Below are positions 29,599-38,711 of a stretch of 64,000 nt of DNA, piece after piece; the stretch's first letter is position 1; every line of letters starts with the position of its first letter. Both the position numbers and the translations under genes were made by a program. Under the pieces are notes generated by a model. That model worked only from the letters and a program-made list of their open reading frames with translations, had not been told where the DNA came from and ran no database searches. The DNA is from Corynebacterium sp. SCR221107. Its GTDB lineage: Bacteria > Actinomycetota > Actinomycetes > Mycobacteriales > Mycobacteriaceae. Location of the stretch: the NCBI RefSeq assembly GCF_027886475.1, contig NZ_CP115670.1, positions 1,984,001 through 2,048,000 of the forward strand, read 5' to 3'.

Positions 29599-30234
29599 CT
29601 ACGCGCCCGGTTTTCCCTGCAGCTCAAGCTCGCTGGCTCCATCCCCTTCGTCCGTTCCTTCGTGCGCGCTCACCCCGCGGCAATGACCACGGCCTTCTTG
29701 GAAGGCTGCTGCATCACCCCCAGAGACCAAGAGCGCCCAGTACATGATCGAGGCCCAGAAGCCGCCGACGCAATCCGCTGCGATACCGGAACTGAAATAC
29801 GGCACATAGGTGATGACGTCGCCAACGCCGAGGGCATCCGGATCATCGATCCCATGAACAAGGTCGGTAATAAACTCCCCGACCATCATGAAGCATTGCG
29901 CGCCGATCAGCGCCCACACAGTAACCCACAGCAGCATCCCCACCCCGCGCGTGCGCGGTGAGCGCGTGTAGGCAATGACGGCGGCGGCACCACCGAGGAG
30001 GGCGCAGATCAGCACGTACCAGAAGAATGCAGTAAATTCCACGTTGACTTCCGTACCCAATTCGACTTGGGAGTCCTCGACAACGGTTGCGGTATAGCCA
30101 GGGCGCACAAGCCCCCACAGCGCGCCGCCGAGGATAAAGCTGAGCAACACTCCGGCCACAACCCCGGCGTAGGCGCCAACCCGTGGTCCCACAGTGAAGC
30201 GCCGTGTCGTCGACGATTCTCTCGCATCAGCCAT
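29599..30234 (-). CDS. DUF2567-like membrane protein
   Basis: 211-aa membrane protein with about four hydrophobic segments (VGAYAGVVAGVLLSFILGGALWG; FFWYVLICALLGGAAAVIAY; VGMLLWVTVWALIGAQCFMMV; a later one near SIMYWALLVSGG) and a charged C-terminal tail. Family assignment is tentative; function unknown. Start at ATG 30234 with AGGAAG 10 nt upstream. Tail-to-tail with the YbjN gene, as in C. glutamicum. Confidence 0.7.
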   Translation of the reverse strand: MADARESSTTRRFTVGPRVGAYAGVVAGVLLSFILGGALWGLVRPGYTATVVEDSQVELGTEVNVEFTAFFWYVLICALLGGAAAVIAYTRSPRTRGVGMLLWVTVWALIGAQCFMMVGEFITDLVHGIDDPDALGVGDVITYVPYFSSGIAADCVGGFWASIMYWALLVSGGDAAAFQEGRGHCRGVSAHEGTDEGDGASELELQGKPGA

Positions 30235-30527
30235 CGTGGCGGTGCTTCCTTTCATCCATTGTTGCCGAGCCGGCAATCGTGAGTAAGCCTGTTACGAACC
30301 CACGCACGGAGTTCGCAAACCTGCAGAAACCCATGAAACCACTAGCGCAACGAACACCGTGAGCGCCCAAGGCCGCGCCAGTAACCCGCGCAGGAACCGC
30401 TTTCAAGCATCGTTGGCTCGCGCTTGACTAGATTACTCGCCCCCATCCCCCCGATCCCACCCTCCCCGCTCTGATGCGGTGTGCACGCAGTGACACACTC
30501 ATGGGCACGCTAGAAGCACGGTGCCTT

Positions 30528-30551
30528 GATACTTGCCGACGCCCACCGTCC
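30528..30551 (+). repeat. dispersed intergenic motif, copy 7
   Basis: GATACTTGCCGACGCCCACC followed by GTCC. Confidence 0.6.
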
Positions 30552-30960
30552 ACGAACCGCAGCCGTTGCCTGGCCGGTAGCGATGGCAGGACTCCCCCAC
30601 CCCATAGAAGGACATAGAAGAACAAAATAGAACACAGCCAACATAGCCTTGGCACCAGGTGTGATGTGCGCACACGCTGTCTAGTACAGGCTTATGTAGG
30701 GATGGATGAAGGCGGAGTCGAGTAGGGGTAAAACCACACCTCGCCTCCGTCAGCCTCACCTGTGGAATTGGCAACCTATGCGGGTACACCTTTAGTCAAC
30801 ATTTTCAGTACTTGACCAGATCCCACTTATGTCGGTCGCGCACTGTTTTTGTTTCCACAGACCACTCGCGGGTGTGTGTGTCGTTGTTTAGTCTGCCCTG
30901 CACTCAACAGCCGCTGGCAATGTGAGGCCCTATGGATTGTGTTTGGTCCGAGAATTTGCG

Positions 30961-31013
30961 AACCCCACCTCCTCGAAGTTTCAGCGATGCGAAAAAGGAG
31001 AGGAGATGGGGTT
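30961..31013 (-). terminator. long inverted repeat after lipoprotein gene
   Basis: AACCCCA-C-CTCCTC pairs with GAGGAG-A-TGGGGTT (13 pairs, one mismatch) across a 25-nt loop, 45 bp past the stop of the minus-strand lipoprotein gene. No T-run follows, so terminator function is uncertain. Confidence 0.4.
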
Positions 31014-31057
31014 TCATAAAAACCGCAGCGTGAAATCACTGGGGCCGTGTGAACGTA

Positions 31058-31747
31058 CTATCCCTGGTCGTCGCAGAACAGCCAGTTGCCGCCTTCATTG
31101 AGGAAGCGCTGGGTACCAGTGGTGGTCTGGCCGTTGGAAGTTGCCGTAACGGTTGCCGACGCGGTGTTGCCGTTGATAACGATGTCGCTGACACCATCAA
31201 CGTGGGAATCTGCGGCCTCCGGAATCGTGCTCAGCGGCGCATCCGGGATCACGCTGAAGTCAAGGGCAGCCTGGCCGCCGTTGGCCTCGATTACGCGAGA
31301 GCAGGTGCGGTTAGGCACGTATGCAATATAGCCACGCAAGGTGGTCTCGTTGTTGATGTTTGTCACCAGCGAGGTGATTGCGGCGGCATCAGCGTCGGAA
31401 GCGGGTTGCCCCTGAACAGGTTGGAGCTCAGTGACGGCGATCTGAGCCTGCTCCAGAGCAGCTGCCGGATCCACAGCCGGGTCTACCGCAGCAGCCTCTG
31501 CCTCTGCCTCTGCCTCTGGGGCTGCGGCATCAGAAGAAACATCGGTGGCATCGGCAGCGCTGGATTGCAAGGCAGAGGATTCTGCGGCGGAAGTCACCAC
31601 TGCCGAGGAGGTAGGAGTAGCAGAGGAGCCGGCCGCGGCGGTGTCTTCCTCATCGCTTGAACCACAAGCGGAAAGTGCAAGGGTGGCGATGACGGTGGAA
31701 GCTACCAACGTCTTCTTCCATTTGCTAGGTCGTTTCGGATTCAACAT
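31058..31747 (-). CDS. putative lipoprotein
   Basis: 229 aa. N-terminal signal peptide with positive n-region (NPKRPSKWKK), hydrophobic core and lipobox LSAC (cysteine 28), so it should be processed by Lgt and LspA. Then a long Ser/Ala/Glu-rich linker (to about residue 95), and a small C-terminal domain with two cysteines (NRTCSRV and LFCDDQG) that could form a disulfide. Layout resembles MTB12-like secreted antigens; function unknown. GAGGAG lies 8 nt before the ATG. Confidence 0.8.
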   Translation of the reverse strand: MLNPKRPSKWKKTLVASTVIATLALSACGSSDEEDTAAAGSSATPTSSAVVTSAAESSALQSSAADATDVSSDAAAPEAEAEAEAAAVDPAVDPAAALEQAQIAVTELQPVQGQPASDADAAAITSLVTNINNETTLRGYIAYVPNRTCSRVIEANGGQAALDFSVIPDAPLSTIPEAADSHVDGVSDIVINGNTASATVTATSNGQTTTGTQRFLNEGGNWLFCDDQG

Positions 31748-32527
31748 GGGCTTTACTCCTCACACTTCCACAGCGCCGCAGGACCGGTAAGTGCCCGCAC
31801 TGTGATGATCGCTTTGGCGAATATCTTGGTTTTATATTGCGTTCATCGGCAAAAGACCAAGTCTTTTACACGTCTTCTGCAGCCAAACGACTTCAAGGGA
31901 AAATGAATTATTCCCACCCAATGAATTAGGCGCTTCCGATTGACCGTCCAATTTGATTCAAACAATCTGAGCGCACCACGCGCACCGGAAGGGCGTATTA
32001 CTTTTCATTTTCAGGCATTCCCCGCTCTTGAAGCCGCTTCAAGTCGGTAACTATAGCAAAATAAGTAACACCCGCAATTACCCTTTCTTGAAAGATCACA
32101 GCTTTTCTCCGCGCGCTTTGCCACATGCCACCGAATTAGAGGGCACCCGACCTACCCCATTGTGCGTTTCCATGAGTCGAATACCCCGCGTTTGAGATCT
32201 CGCCGCAATCCGCACACCCCTCGCCACGGTCCCACCAGCACTTTCTCATAGGTGTGGGAATGCAGTCGCCTTCACGTTTCAAAGAATGAGGGGACACTAG
32301 CCAAGCCTTTTTATTCTCATTTGCCGCCGCACCTTGGCGTCGCCAAGCAAGACACGACGGGACCCACCCGCAACCGCAACCATATAAATGAATCCGCAGC
32401 CAACGGCCGACGACGTACAGTTGCCTGCTCACCATGCAGCGTCATCACCCGCCACGGTCAACTGTGAGAGTTTATTGACGGGACGTAATGAGGAGACGCA
32501 GAAGAGAAAAACGATACTCTATTAAGC
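31748..32527. other. AT-rich gap, lipoprotein to TetR gene
   Basis: 780 bp with no gene supported. The part 31840-32110 is AT-richer than its surroundings and should hold the lipoprotein promoter. No motif copy was seen. Confidence 0.45.
32515..32520 (+). promoter_or_regulatory. -10 hexamer of TetR gene (leaderless)
   Basis: TACTCT, 7 nt before GTG 32528; a GAGGAG upstream is too far away to be a ribosome site. Confidence 0.5.
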
Positions 32528-33118
32528 GTGCATTTGACTAAGGACATCATCATCGAAGCCAGTATCAACATACTGGATTCTTACGGTCTGGCAGATATGA
32601 CGATGCGACGTCTGGCCACCCAGCTTCACGTGGCACCGGGCGCACTGTATTGGCACTTCAAAAACAAGCAGGCTCTTATTGACGCTATCGCGCGACACAT
32701 GCTCACGCCTTTCCTCACGCAGGGTGATGCAGCCTCCCCCGCTACTTCGATCAGCCTCAGTGGCACTCCGGAGGGAACGTTTATGCGAGATTGTGAAAAC
32801 CTCAGAGCTATCATGCTCGGCTACCGTGACGGGGCCGAACTCCTGTCGGCGGCATTATCAGAGGTCGAGCTGCGCGAAGCTGTCGAGCATCGACTCGCAG
32901 CCAACCTCGCCTCCCCACAGGCGCCCATCGCCGCGGCAACCGCCCTGCATTTCTTGCTGGGAGCCACGGTTCTCGAGCAGACGGAAAGGCAGAAGGTGCT
33001 CGCCGCCCACCCTGAAGACGACTCGCGCGCACGCGAGGAGGTCAAGAAACTGACGGTGGGCTTTACCCGGCAATTCCTCGAGGGAATCAAGCTCATCGAG
33101 GCTGGCGCACGGAAATAG
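32528..33118 (+). CDS. TetR-family transcriptional regulator
   Basis: 196 aa. N-terminal helix-turn-helix of TetR type: ASINILDSYGLADMTMRRLATQLHVAPGALYWHFKNKQALIDAI. The C-terminal domain resembles the TetR_C type that follows such HTHs (GYRDGAELLSAAL ... FLLGATVLEQTE). Ligand unknown. GTG start, leaderless. It lies upstream of glgX in the same direction, with a perfect palindrome in the gap between them, so control of glgX or of itself is a reasonable guess. Confidence 0.9.
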   Translation: MHLTKDIIIEASINILDSYGLADMTMRRLATQLHVAPGALYWHFKNKQALIDAIARHMLTPFLTQGDAASPATSISLSGTPEGTFMRDCENLRAIMLGYRDGAELLSAALSEVELREAVEHRLAANLASPQAPIAAATALHFLLGATVLEQTERQKVLAAHPEDDSRAREEVKKLTVGFTRQFLEGIKLIEAGARK

Positions 33119-33309
33119 CCGCCCGTTACCTTCTCAGATACGAAGATCGCACCGACTGGAAGCTTGATTGAGTCCGTCCTTGGAGATTCGTCGCCCAGCC
33201 TTACCTTCGGGCTGTGCGAAATTACGAAAGCATGGGGAATGGCGCCCCGTCCCTTCCCCCACTGCTGGCCAGCACGCAGTTTCACACCCGTATTGAGAAG
33301 CTTAAGTTA

Positions 33310-33328
33310 ATTCACAGTCCCTGTGAAT
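33310..33328. promoter_or_regulatory. palindrome, candidate operator
   Basis: ATTCACAG-TCC-CTGTGAAT, a perfect 8+8 inverted repeat with a 3-nt centre, between the TetR gene and glgX. Its half-sites are oriented opposite to the GlxR/CRP box (TGTGA-N6-TCACA), so it is not that site. Candidate operator for the TetR protein or another regulator. Confidence 0.45.
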
Positions 33329-33561
33329 GTTGCGCTGCCCTCACACATCCGCGCCTCATCCACCCGAATTGCCCTTTCCGCGACCCCGCCCATCAGGCTG
33401 CGATTAATCCCGCAAGCTGCGCAGACGACCAATGATGTACAACAGCCTCCACCGGGTGCACATCTCCCACGCGCACAGCTACCCTCGACCATGATGGAAA
33501 TGAGCTCGCGTGAGGCGCACTGCTTTGTCCCACTCATCCCAAAATCCGAGAGGACTATAGG

Positions 33562-33567
33562 TAGAAT
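33562..33567 (+). promoter_or_regulatory. -10 hexamer of glgX (leaderless)
   Basis: TAGAAT, 8 nt before ATG 33576; the bases between (TTCCTCTT) cannot serve as a ribosome site. Confidence 0.65.
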
Positions 33568-33575
33568 TTCCTCTT

Positions 33576-35801
33576 ATGAGCGAAATCTCAGCACAGAAGC
33601 ATAAAGTCTGGCCCGGGGCTGCCTACCCTTTGGGGTCCACCTATGATGGCGCCGGCACCAATTTCGCAATCTTCTCTGACGTCGCTGAGAAGGTAGAACT
33701 CTGCTTGATCGATCGTGAGGGTGTGGAAGAACGCATTGTCCTCGACGAGGTCGATCACCACATCTGGCACTGCTACCTGCCGGGAGTCTCCCCAGGGCAG
33801 CGCTACGGATACCGCGTTCACGGCCCCTATGATCCCGCCAACGGCAAGCGCTGCGATCCCAACAAGCTGCTGGTAGACCCCTATGCGCGCGCCTTCGACG
33901 GCGACTTCGATGGTCACCCGTCCCTGTTTAGCTACGACATCAATCACCCGGAAGACCCTAGCCTTCGCAACACCGAAGACAGCCTGGGGCACACCATGCT
34001 CTCAGTCGTGGTCAACCCCTTCTTCGATTGGGGTTCCGACCGCCCGCCACGGACCCCGTATCACGAAACCGTGATCTATGAGGCCCATGTCAAGGGCATG
34101 ACCATGACCCACCCGGAGGTTCCCGAGGAACTTCGTGGCACCTACGCCGGTCTGGCGCACCCAGCAATCATCAACTACCTCAAGGAACTGGGCATTACCG
34201 CCATCGAACTGATGCCGGTGCATCAGTTCCTGCAGGACGATCGCCTGCGTGACCTCGGCCTGCGCAACTACTGGGGATACAACACCTTCGGCTTTTTCGC
34301 GCCCCAGGCTGATTATGCCGCAGCCCGCAAGCCAGGCGGAGCCGTTTCCGAATTCAAGGGCATGGTTCGTGCCTTCCACGCAGCCGGCATCGAGGTCATC
34401 TTGGACGTGGTGTACAACCACACTGCCGAGGGCAATCACCTTGGCCCAACCATCGCCTTCCGCGGCATCGACAACGAGGCCTACTACCGCCTGGTTGACG
34501 GAAACAAATTCCACTACATGGACTACACGGGAACGGGCAATTCCCTGAATGTTCGCGACCCACACCCACTGCAGCTGATCATGGATTCCTTGCGCTACTG
34601 GGTTACGGAGATGCATGTGGATGGCTTCCGCTTCGACCTGGCCTCCACCCTGGCTCGTGAGCTTCACGACGTGGACAAGCTGGCCACCTTCTTCGACCTT
34701 GTCATGCAGGACCCGGTCGTCTCGCAGGTCAAGCTCATCGCCGAACCTTGGGATGTGGGCGAAGGCGGGTACCAGGTGGGTAATTTCCCACCGCTGTGGA
34801 CGGAGTGGAACGGCAAGTACCGCGACACCGTGCGTGATTTCTGGCGCGGTGAGCCGTCAACCTTGGGCGAGTTTGCCTCGCGTTTGACGGGTTCGTCGGA
34901 TCTGTATGCCAACAATGGTCGCCGCCCCACCGCGTCGATCAATTTCGTCACTGCCCACGATGGGTTTACCCTCAACGACCTTGTCAGCTACAACGAGAAG
35001 CACAACATGGCCAACGGTGAGGACAACAGGGACGGCGAAAGCCACAACCGATCCTGGAACTGTGGTGTGGAAGGCCCCACGACCGATCCGAAGATCCTCG
35101 AGCTGCGCGCCCGCCAGCGTCGCAACTTCCTCACAACGCTGCTGTTGTCGCAGGGAACGCCGATGATCGCGCACGGTGACGAGATGGCACGCACCCAGGA
35201 CGGCAATAACAACGTCTATTGCCAAGACAACACGATCGCCTGGGTCGACTGGGAACTCGCGGAAAAGAACTCCGAGCTGGTGGACTTCACCCGCCGTCTC
35301 ATTCGCATTCGTTCGAATCACCCGGTGTTCCGACGGCGCCGCTTCCTCGCCGGTGGCCCGCTCGGTGACGATGTGGCAGATCGCGACATCGCCTGGCTCG
35401 TGCCTTCCGGCAAGCTCATGACCCAGGATGACTGGGGCTTTGCGTTCGGTAAGTCGCTGATGGTTTACCTCAACGGCAAGGCGATCGCCGAGCCGGACAA
35501 CCGCGGCAACGCCATCGTGGATGATTCGTTCCTCTTGATGTTCAACGCCCACTTCGATGACATCGAGTTCACACTTCCCCCCGCTCAGCTCGGCGCGAGC
35601 TGGAAGCTTATCGTGGACACCACGGAGTCCACCGGCTATCCCAAAGATCCGCAGGTGATCAATGCCGGTGGGACGATTACCGTCCCTAGCCGCTCGATGA
35701 TGCTGCTCCGCCAGGTCGATCCTCCCGTTGCATTAAAGCGGAAAAAAGAAATCGCTCCCAAGGTTGTCGTTGACGAATACACCGCCCCCAAGGAGATTTA
35801 G
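33576..35801 (+). CDS. glgX: glycogen debranching enzyme GlgX
   Basis: Isoamylase-type GH13 enzyme that hydrolyses alpha-1,6 branches of phosphorylase-limited glycogen; works with glgP. N-terminal CBM48 domain (YPLGSTYDGAGTNFAIFSD), then the GH13 barrel: DVVYNHTAEG, GFRFDLASTL (Asp nucleophile), LIAEPWDVG (Glu acid/base) and VTAHDGFTLNDL. 741 aa, with the C-terminal beta domain. Leaderless start. Downstream of the TetR gene. Confidence 0.95.
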   Translation: MSEISAQKHKVWPGAAYPLGSTYDGAGTNFAIFSDVAEKVELCLIDREGVEERIVLDEVDHHIWHCYLPGVSPGQRYGYRVHGPYDPANGKRCDPNKLLVDPYARAFDGDFDGHPSLFSYDINHPEDPSLRNTEDSLGHTMLSVVVNPFFDWGSDRPPRTPYHETVIYEAHVKGMTMTHPEVPEELRGTYAGLAHPAIINYLKELGITAIELMPVHQFLQDDRLRDLGLRNYWGYNTFGFFAPQADYAAARKPGGAVSEFKGMVRAFHAAGIEVILDVVYNHTAEGNHLGPTIAFRGIDNEAYYRLVDGNKFHYMDYTGTGNSLNVRDPHPLQLIMDSLRYWVTEMHVDGFRFDLASTLARELHDVDKLATFFDLVMQDPVVSQVKLIAEPWDVGEGGYQVGNFPPLWTEWNGKYRDTVRDFWRGEPSTLGEFASRLTGSSDLYANNGRRPTASINFVTAHDGFTLNDLVSYNEKHNMANGEDNRDGESHNRSWNCGVEGPTTDPKILELRARQRRNFLTTLLLSQGTPMIAHGDEMARTQDGNNNVYCQDNTIAWVDWELAEKNSELVDFTRRLIRIRSNHPVFRRRRFLAGGPLGDDVADRDIAWLVPSGKLMTQDDWGFAFGKSLMVYLNGKAIAEPDNRGNAIVDDSFLLMFNAHFDDIEFTLPPAQLGASWKLIVDTTESTGYPKDPQVINAGGTITVPSRSMMLLRQVDPPVALKRKKEIAPKVVVDEYTAPKEI

Positions 35802-35842
35802 TTTAGCTCCACGGCGCATCCGCGAACGTGCGAGCATGCTCG

Positions 35843-35886
35843 CCCCCACGCAGCAGGCATGAGTGTGCCTTCCTGCGGGGGGTTTA
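35843..35886 (+). terminator. imperfect hairpin after glgX
   Basis: CCCCC, GCAG and AGG on the left can pair with CCT, CTGC and GGGGG on the right with small bulges, followed by TTTAG; about 45 bp after the glgX stop. Confidence 0.5.
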
Positions 35887-35941
35887 GCCTTATCATCTAA
35901 CCATCTGCTTGCCCTGTGGCTGTTTCTGGCCGTGCGGTGAC

Positions 35942-35947
35942 TAGAAT
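35942..35947 (+). promoter_or_regulatory. -10 hexamer of exonuclease gene (leaderless)
   Basis: TAGAAT, 7 nt before ATG 35955, with no ribosome site. Confidence 0.6.
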
Positions 35948-35954
35948 TGGGCAA

Positions 35955-37379
35955 ATGACCGCGCTGATTCATGCTCACGGAAAAGACATCGCAATTTCTG
36001 CCTCGGGGCTAAGCCTGTACCCGCACGCATTGGCCGGGGCACTAGGTGATCGCGTCACTGAGATTCCCGTGGGCACGATTTCAAGCGTTACGATCTCCCG
36101 CCCCGCCACCAACTTCGATGCCGGTGAAGTAGAGATCGCTTACAACGACGGGACGTCTCACATCGTGTGCTTCCCCCCTCGCTATCTCAATGAGCAGCGC
36201 AGCCTCGTCGATCAAATGGAGGCGCTGCTGGGTGGGGACGCTCCTTCGCCGAGGCTGGTTCCTGGGCTGAGTTTCGTGGCACTAGACGTGGAGACCGCCA
36301 ACGATGATTGGGGATCCATCTGCCAGATTGGTGTGGTTCGATTCCGTGATGGCGATATCGTCGATACCGCGGAATGGCTGTGCACGCCACCACCGGGGCT
36401 CGAGCGATTCGATGAGTTCAATGTCTCCATCCATGGGATCACGGCTGATCAGGTAAAAGACTCCCCCAGCTTCGCCGAGGTTTTACCGCAGGTCATGGCC
36501 TTTGTCGGAGAGCTCCCTGTGGTCGCGCACAACGCACAGTTTGATATGACCGCGCTTTTTCGAGCTACTCGCGCAGCCGGCATCGACACCCCGACTGTTG
36601 TGTTCGGCTGTTCGCTTGCTGCAGCCCGTGCCGCAAGTCTTCCGATTGACAATCACAAGCTTCCTACTGTCGCGCGTTTCTTGGAGATCTCCGAGTTTCA
36701 GCATCACGACGCGCTTGCCGACGCCAAGGCCTGCGGCCGCATTCTCGTTGAGCTTGCCCGCCGGGACGAAGTTACCGGCGAACTCGCCCACGTTTTCGAG
36801 CACTGGAAGCTCAATCTTGGCAAGCTGACTCCCAGCAAGGTCCACCCGGTCCTTCGGCTGCCCGTGTTTAGGGGACCTGCCCTCAATAACACGCCTAGAA
36901 AGAACGATGTCGAGGCTGTCGCCGCTTCCCAGCCAGATCCCACTTTGGATATCAATGTGGGAGGCCCCATCGCGATGGTGAGCTCAGATGATCAGGCTCA
37001 GCCGAAAAACCCTGTGCCTCCTAGGCGTTCAAGTGCCGGCCGGTGGGCGAAGGCCGCAGCACCTGATGAAATCCCCGAGACCAATACCGACGCCGACCCC
37101 GCCGATGCCCTTTTCGCGCAGACCGTGGTGCTCACCGGCGACTTCGCCCCCTTCGACAAGGGGCTCTTGTGGCGGGAGATGGCCAAGCGCGGTGCCATCA
37201 TCGCCAAGGGCGTGACAAAGAAGACGACCATGCTGGTCATCGGCCCCTGGGATTCGGTCACGGGCAAGCAAAAGCGTGCCGAGGAACTGATCGCGAAGGG
37301 CCAACTGATCACATTGTGGTCGGCCAAGCAACTTTTCGATCACCTCGGCCTCGATGCACAGGAGGAACCACCGTTCTAG
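35955..37379 (+). CDS. DEDDh exonuclease with BRCT domain
   Basis: 474 aa. After an N-terminal domain of about 80 residues with no name I can give (MTALIHAHGKDIAISASGLS), a DnaQ-like 3'-5' exonuclease domain follows: FVALDVETA (Asp, Glu), HNAQFD (Asp) and HHDALADAKA (His, Asp). A linker of about 100 residues leads to a C-terminal BRCT domain (TVVLTGDFAPFDKGLLWREMAKRG). This is the layout of stand-alone DnaQ-like exonucleases with NAD-ligase-type BRCT. Likely DNA repair or proofreading. Start ATG 35955 chosen from the -10 hexamer; the frame opens 13 codons earlier. Confidence 0.85.
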   Translation: MTALIHAHGKDIAISASGLSLYPHALAGALGDRVTEIPVGTISSVTISRPATNFDAGEVEIAYNDGTSHIVCFPPRYLNEQRSLVDQMEALLGGDAPSPRLVPGLSFVALDVETANDDWGSICQIGVVRFRDGDIVDTAEWLCTPPPGLERFDEFNVSIHGITADQVKDSPSFAEVLPQVMAFVGELPVVAHNAQFDMTALFRATRAAGIDTPTVVFGCSLAAARAASLPIDNHKLPTVARFLEISEFQHHDALADAKACGRILVELARRDEVTGELAHVFEHWKLNLGKLTPSKVHPVLRLPVFRGPALNNTPRKNDVEAVAASQPDPTLDINVGGPIAMVSSDDQAQPKNPVPPRRSSAGRWAKAAAPDEIPETNTDADPADALFAQTVVLTGDFAPFDKGLLWREMAKRGAIIAKGVTKKTTMLVIGPWDSVTGKQKRAEELIAKGQLITLWSAKQLFDHLGLDAQEEPPF

Positions 37380-37454
37380 GCTCATGTTCCTTTCCTGTCC
37401 CCTTCATTGATGCCCGTTTTCGCTCCTTTCGTGTCACCTTTGGTTCGTTGGGAG

Positions 37455-37476
37455 ATGCTTGCCGACGCGCATCGGT
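37455..37476 (+). repeat. dispersed intergenic motif, copy 8
   Basis: ATGCTTGCCGACGCGCATCG, 76 bp past the exonuclease stop. Confidence 0.7.
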
Positions 37477-37686
37477 CCCACCAACTGCGCCCGCCTGTCT
37501 AAATCGCGGGCACGTATTTTCATCGTTTCCCACCTTGAACAGGTCTTTTCCTTCCAGCGGCGTTGTTATTCTTCCTCCTTGCCGCAGGAAGGGAACCAGC
37601 TGGTCGTTTCTTTCGTCTATTCGACTACAAGAATCAAGCTCGATGGCCCCACGGCTGTAACACCAACTGGCGCGAAGGAGACACCC

Positions 37687-38532
37687 ATGGAAATCAACCC
37701 CACCCGCGATCAAGGCGAAGAAGTTTTCTTCCGCGGTACGCGACGGGATCACCGCAGGAATTCTAGCCCGCAGGCGTCGGGGATTTTCGGCGGCAAGAGC
37801 CCCTTCAGGCGGGATTTTGGGGAAGGATTCCGCACGGAAGGTGACTATGTTCAGATTCACCTCGATGATGAACCAATGATGCCGCATGATCACCGCAATC
37901 ATATTCGGCTCCAGCTCAACCGCCAGGACTGGTTCCTACGCCCGCAATTGGGCGATGAGTCTTTTCCTGCCGCTCCTGCGGGGATGTCGCTTTCCCCAGC
38001 ATTTGTGTGTAACTTCTTTCTCCATGATCACCTGTTAAGCAACCAGGAACTGTCATTCCTCGGACTTTCGGCTCACGCGGCGTGGGAACTTGCCGCCCGT
38101 AGGATGCTTGCGGAGATTCGGACCTCAGAGGGATATGGATTCCAGCATCGGCCTGCTTCCTTCTACACGCATCTCCGCACTCCCGGCCATCAACTCCGTT
38201 TCCCTTCCTCGGCCCCCTCTTCGTGGTTGGCGCATCCGCGCACCCTCACACTCTTAGATAGCCACTTCCAGCACGTTCTCGAATCACCGGTGATGTTCCT
38301 TTCGCCTGAACCTGGTTTGCTTTTTGCCATTCCCACTCATAGCCCGAGGGAACCGTGGGAGGAGTGGCTCAAACAAACCTACGGCCGGGATCAAGAATTC
38401 TGGCTCTTTCGCGCTCATGCCGGGTTCCCCAAGGGATTCTTGTTATTCGGTGGTGAGGGCAGGCCCACCGGAACCGATGAGCAGATTGTGGCGGAACGGG
38501 CACGCACTTTCGAGGCAGTTGCACAAGCCTAA
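37687..38532 (+). CDS. protein of unknown function
   Basis: 281 aa, not recognised. Start at ATG 37687 (MEINPTRDQG) with GAAGGAG 6 nt upstream; the frame is open upstream to 37459 but unsupported. The protein is soluble, has a Lys/Arg-rich N-terminal stretch (RGTRRDHRRNSSPQ), an acidic-histidine segment (DDEPMMPHDHRNH) and several aromatic-rich stretches in the second half (EEWLKQTYGRDQEFWLFRA). No signal peptide, membrane helix or metal motif that I can name. Lies between the exonuclease and the synthetase gene. Confidence 0.65.
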   Translation: MEINPTRDQGEEVFFRGTRRDHRRNSSPQASGIFGGKSPFRRDFGEGFRTEGDYVQIHLDDEPMMPHDHRNHIRLQLNRQDWFLRPQLGDESFPAAPAGMSLSPAFVCNFFLHDHLLSNQELSFLGLSAHAAWELAARRMLAEIRTSEGYGFQHRPASFYTHLRTPGHQLRFPSSAPSSWLAHPRTLTLLDSHFQHVLESPVMFLSPEPGLLFAIPTHSPREPWEEWLKQTYGRDQEFWLFRAHAGFPKGFLLFGGEGRPTGTDEQIVAERARTFEAVAQA

Positions 38533-38711
38533 GCGGTGGGCGGGCTCTCCAACGCCTAGAATGAGCTGGGTAAGCTACAGAAGGTCGGATCGTGCCATAC
38601 GCTCGAAACCCGGTGCCACGGGCGCCTCCAGGACCTAGTAGCTGAAGGTCTCTGATTTTTTGCTGGCAGAGGCTGTCGTTACATAACCCACATAGCAGGA
38701 GGGGTGGCCTG

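Larger units (their letters stand above)
30235..31057. other. gap with motif copy and long hairpin
   Basis: About 820 bp without a supported gene. Contains a copy of the dispersed motif (30528) and a long inverted repeat (30961-31013) just past the lipoprotein stop. Short minus-strand frames around 30430-30790 have no ribosome site. Confidence 0.5.
33119..33575. other. TetR to glgX intergenic
   Basis: 457 bp holding the palindrome at 33310 and the glgX -10 region; frames here are short and unsupported. Confidence 0.5.

Noticed and set aside
32821..33285. Minus-strand frame opposite the TetR gene
   Set aside because: Overlaps a well-supported regulator gene and has no recognisable product.
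33310..33328. GlxR (CRP-type) site upstream of glgX
   Set aside because: The half-sites read CACAG...CTGTG, opposite to the TGTGA-N6-TCACA order required.
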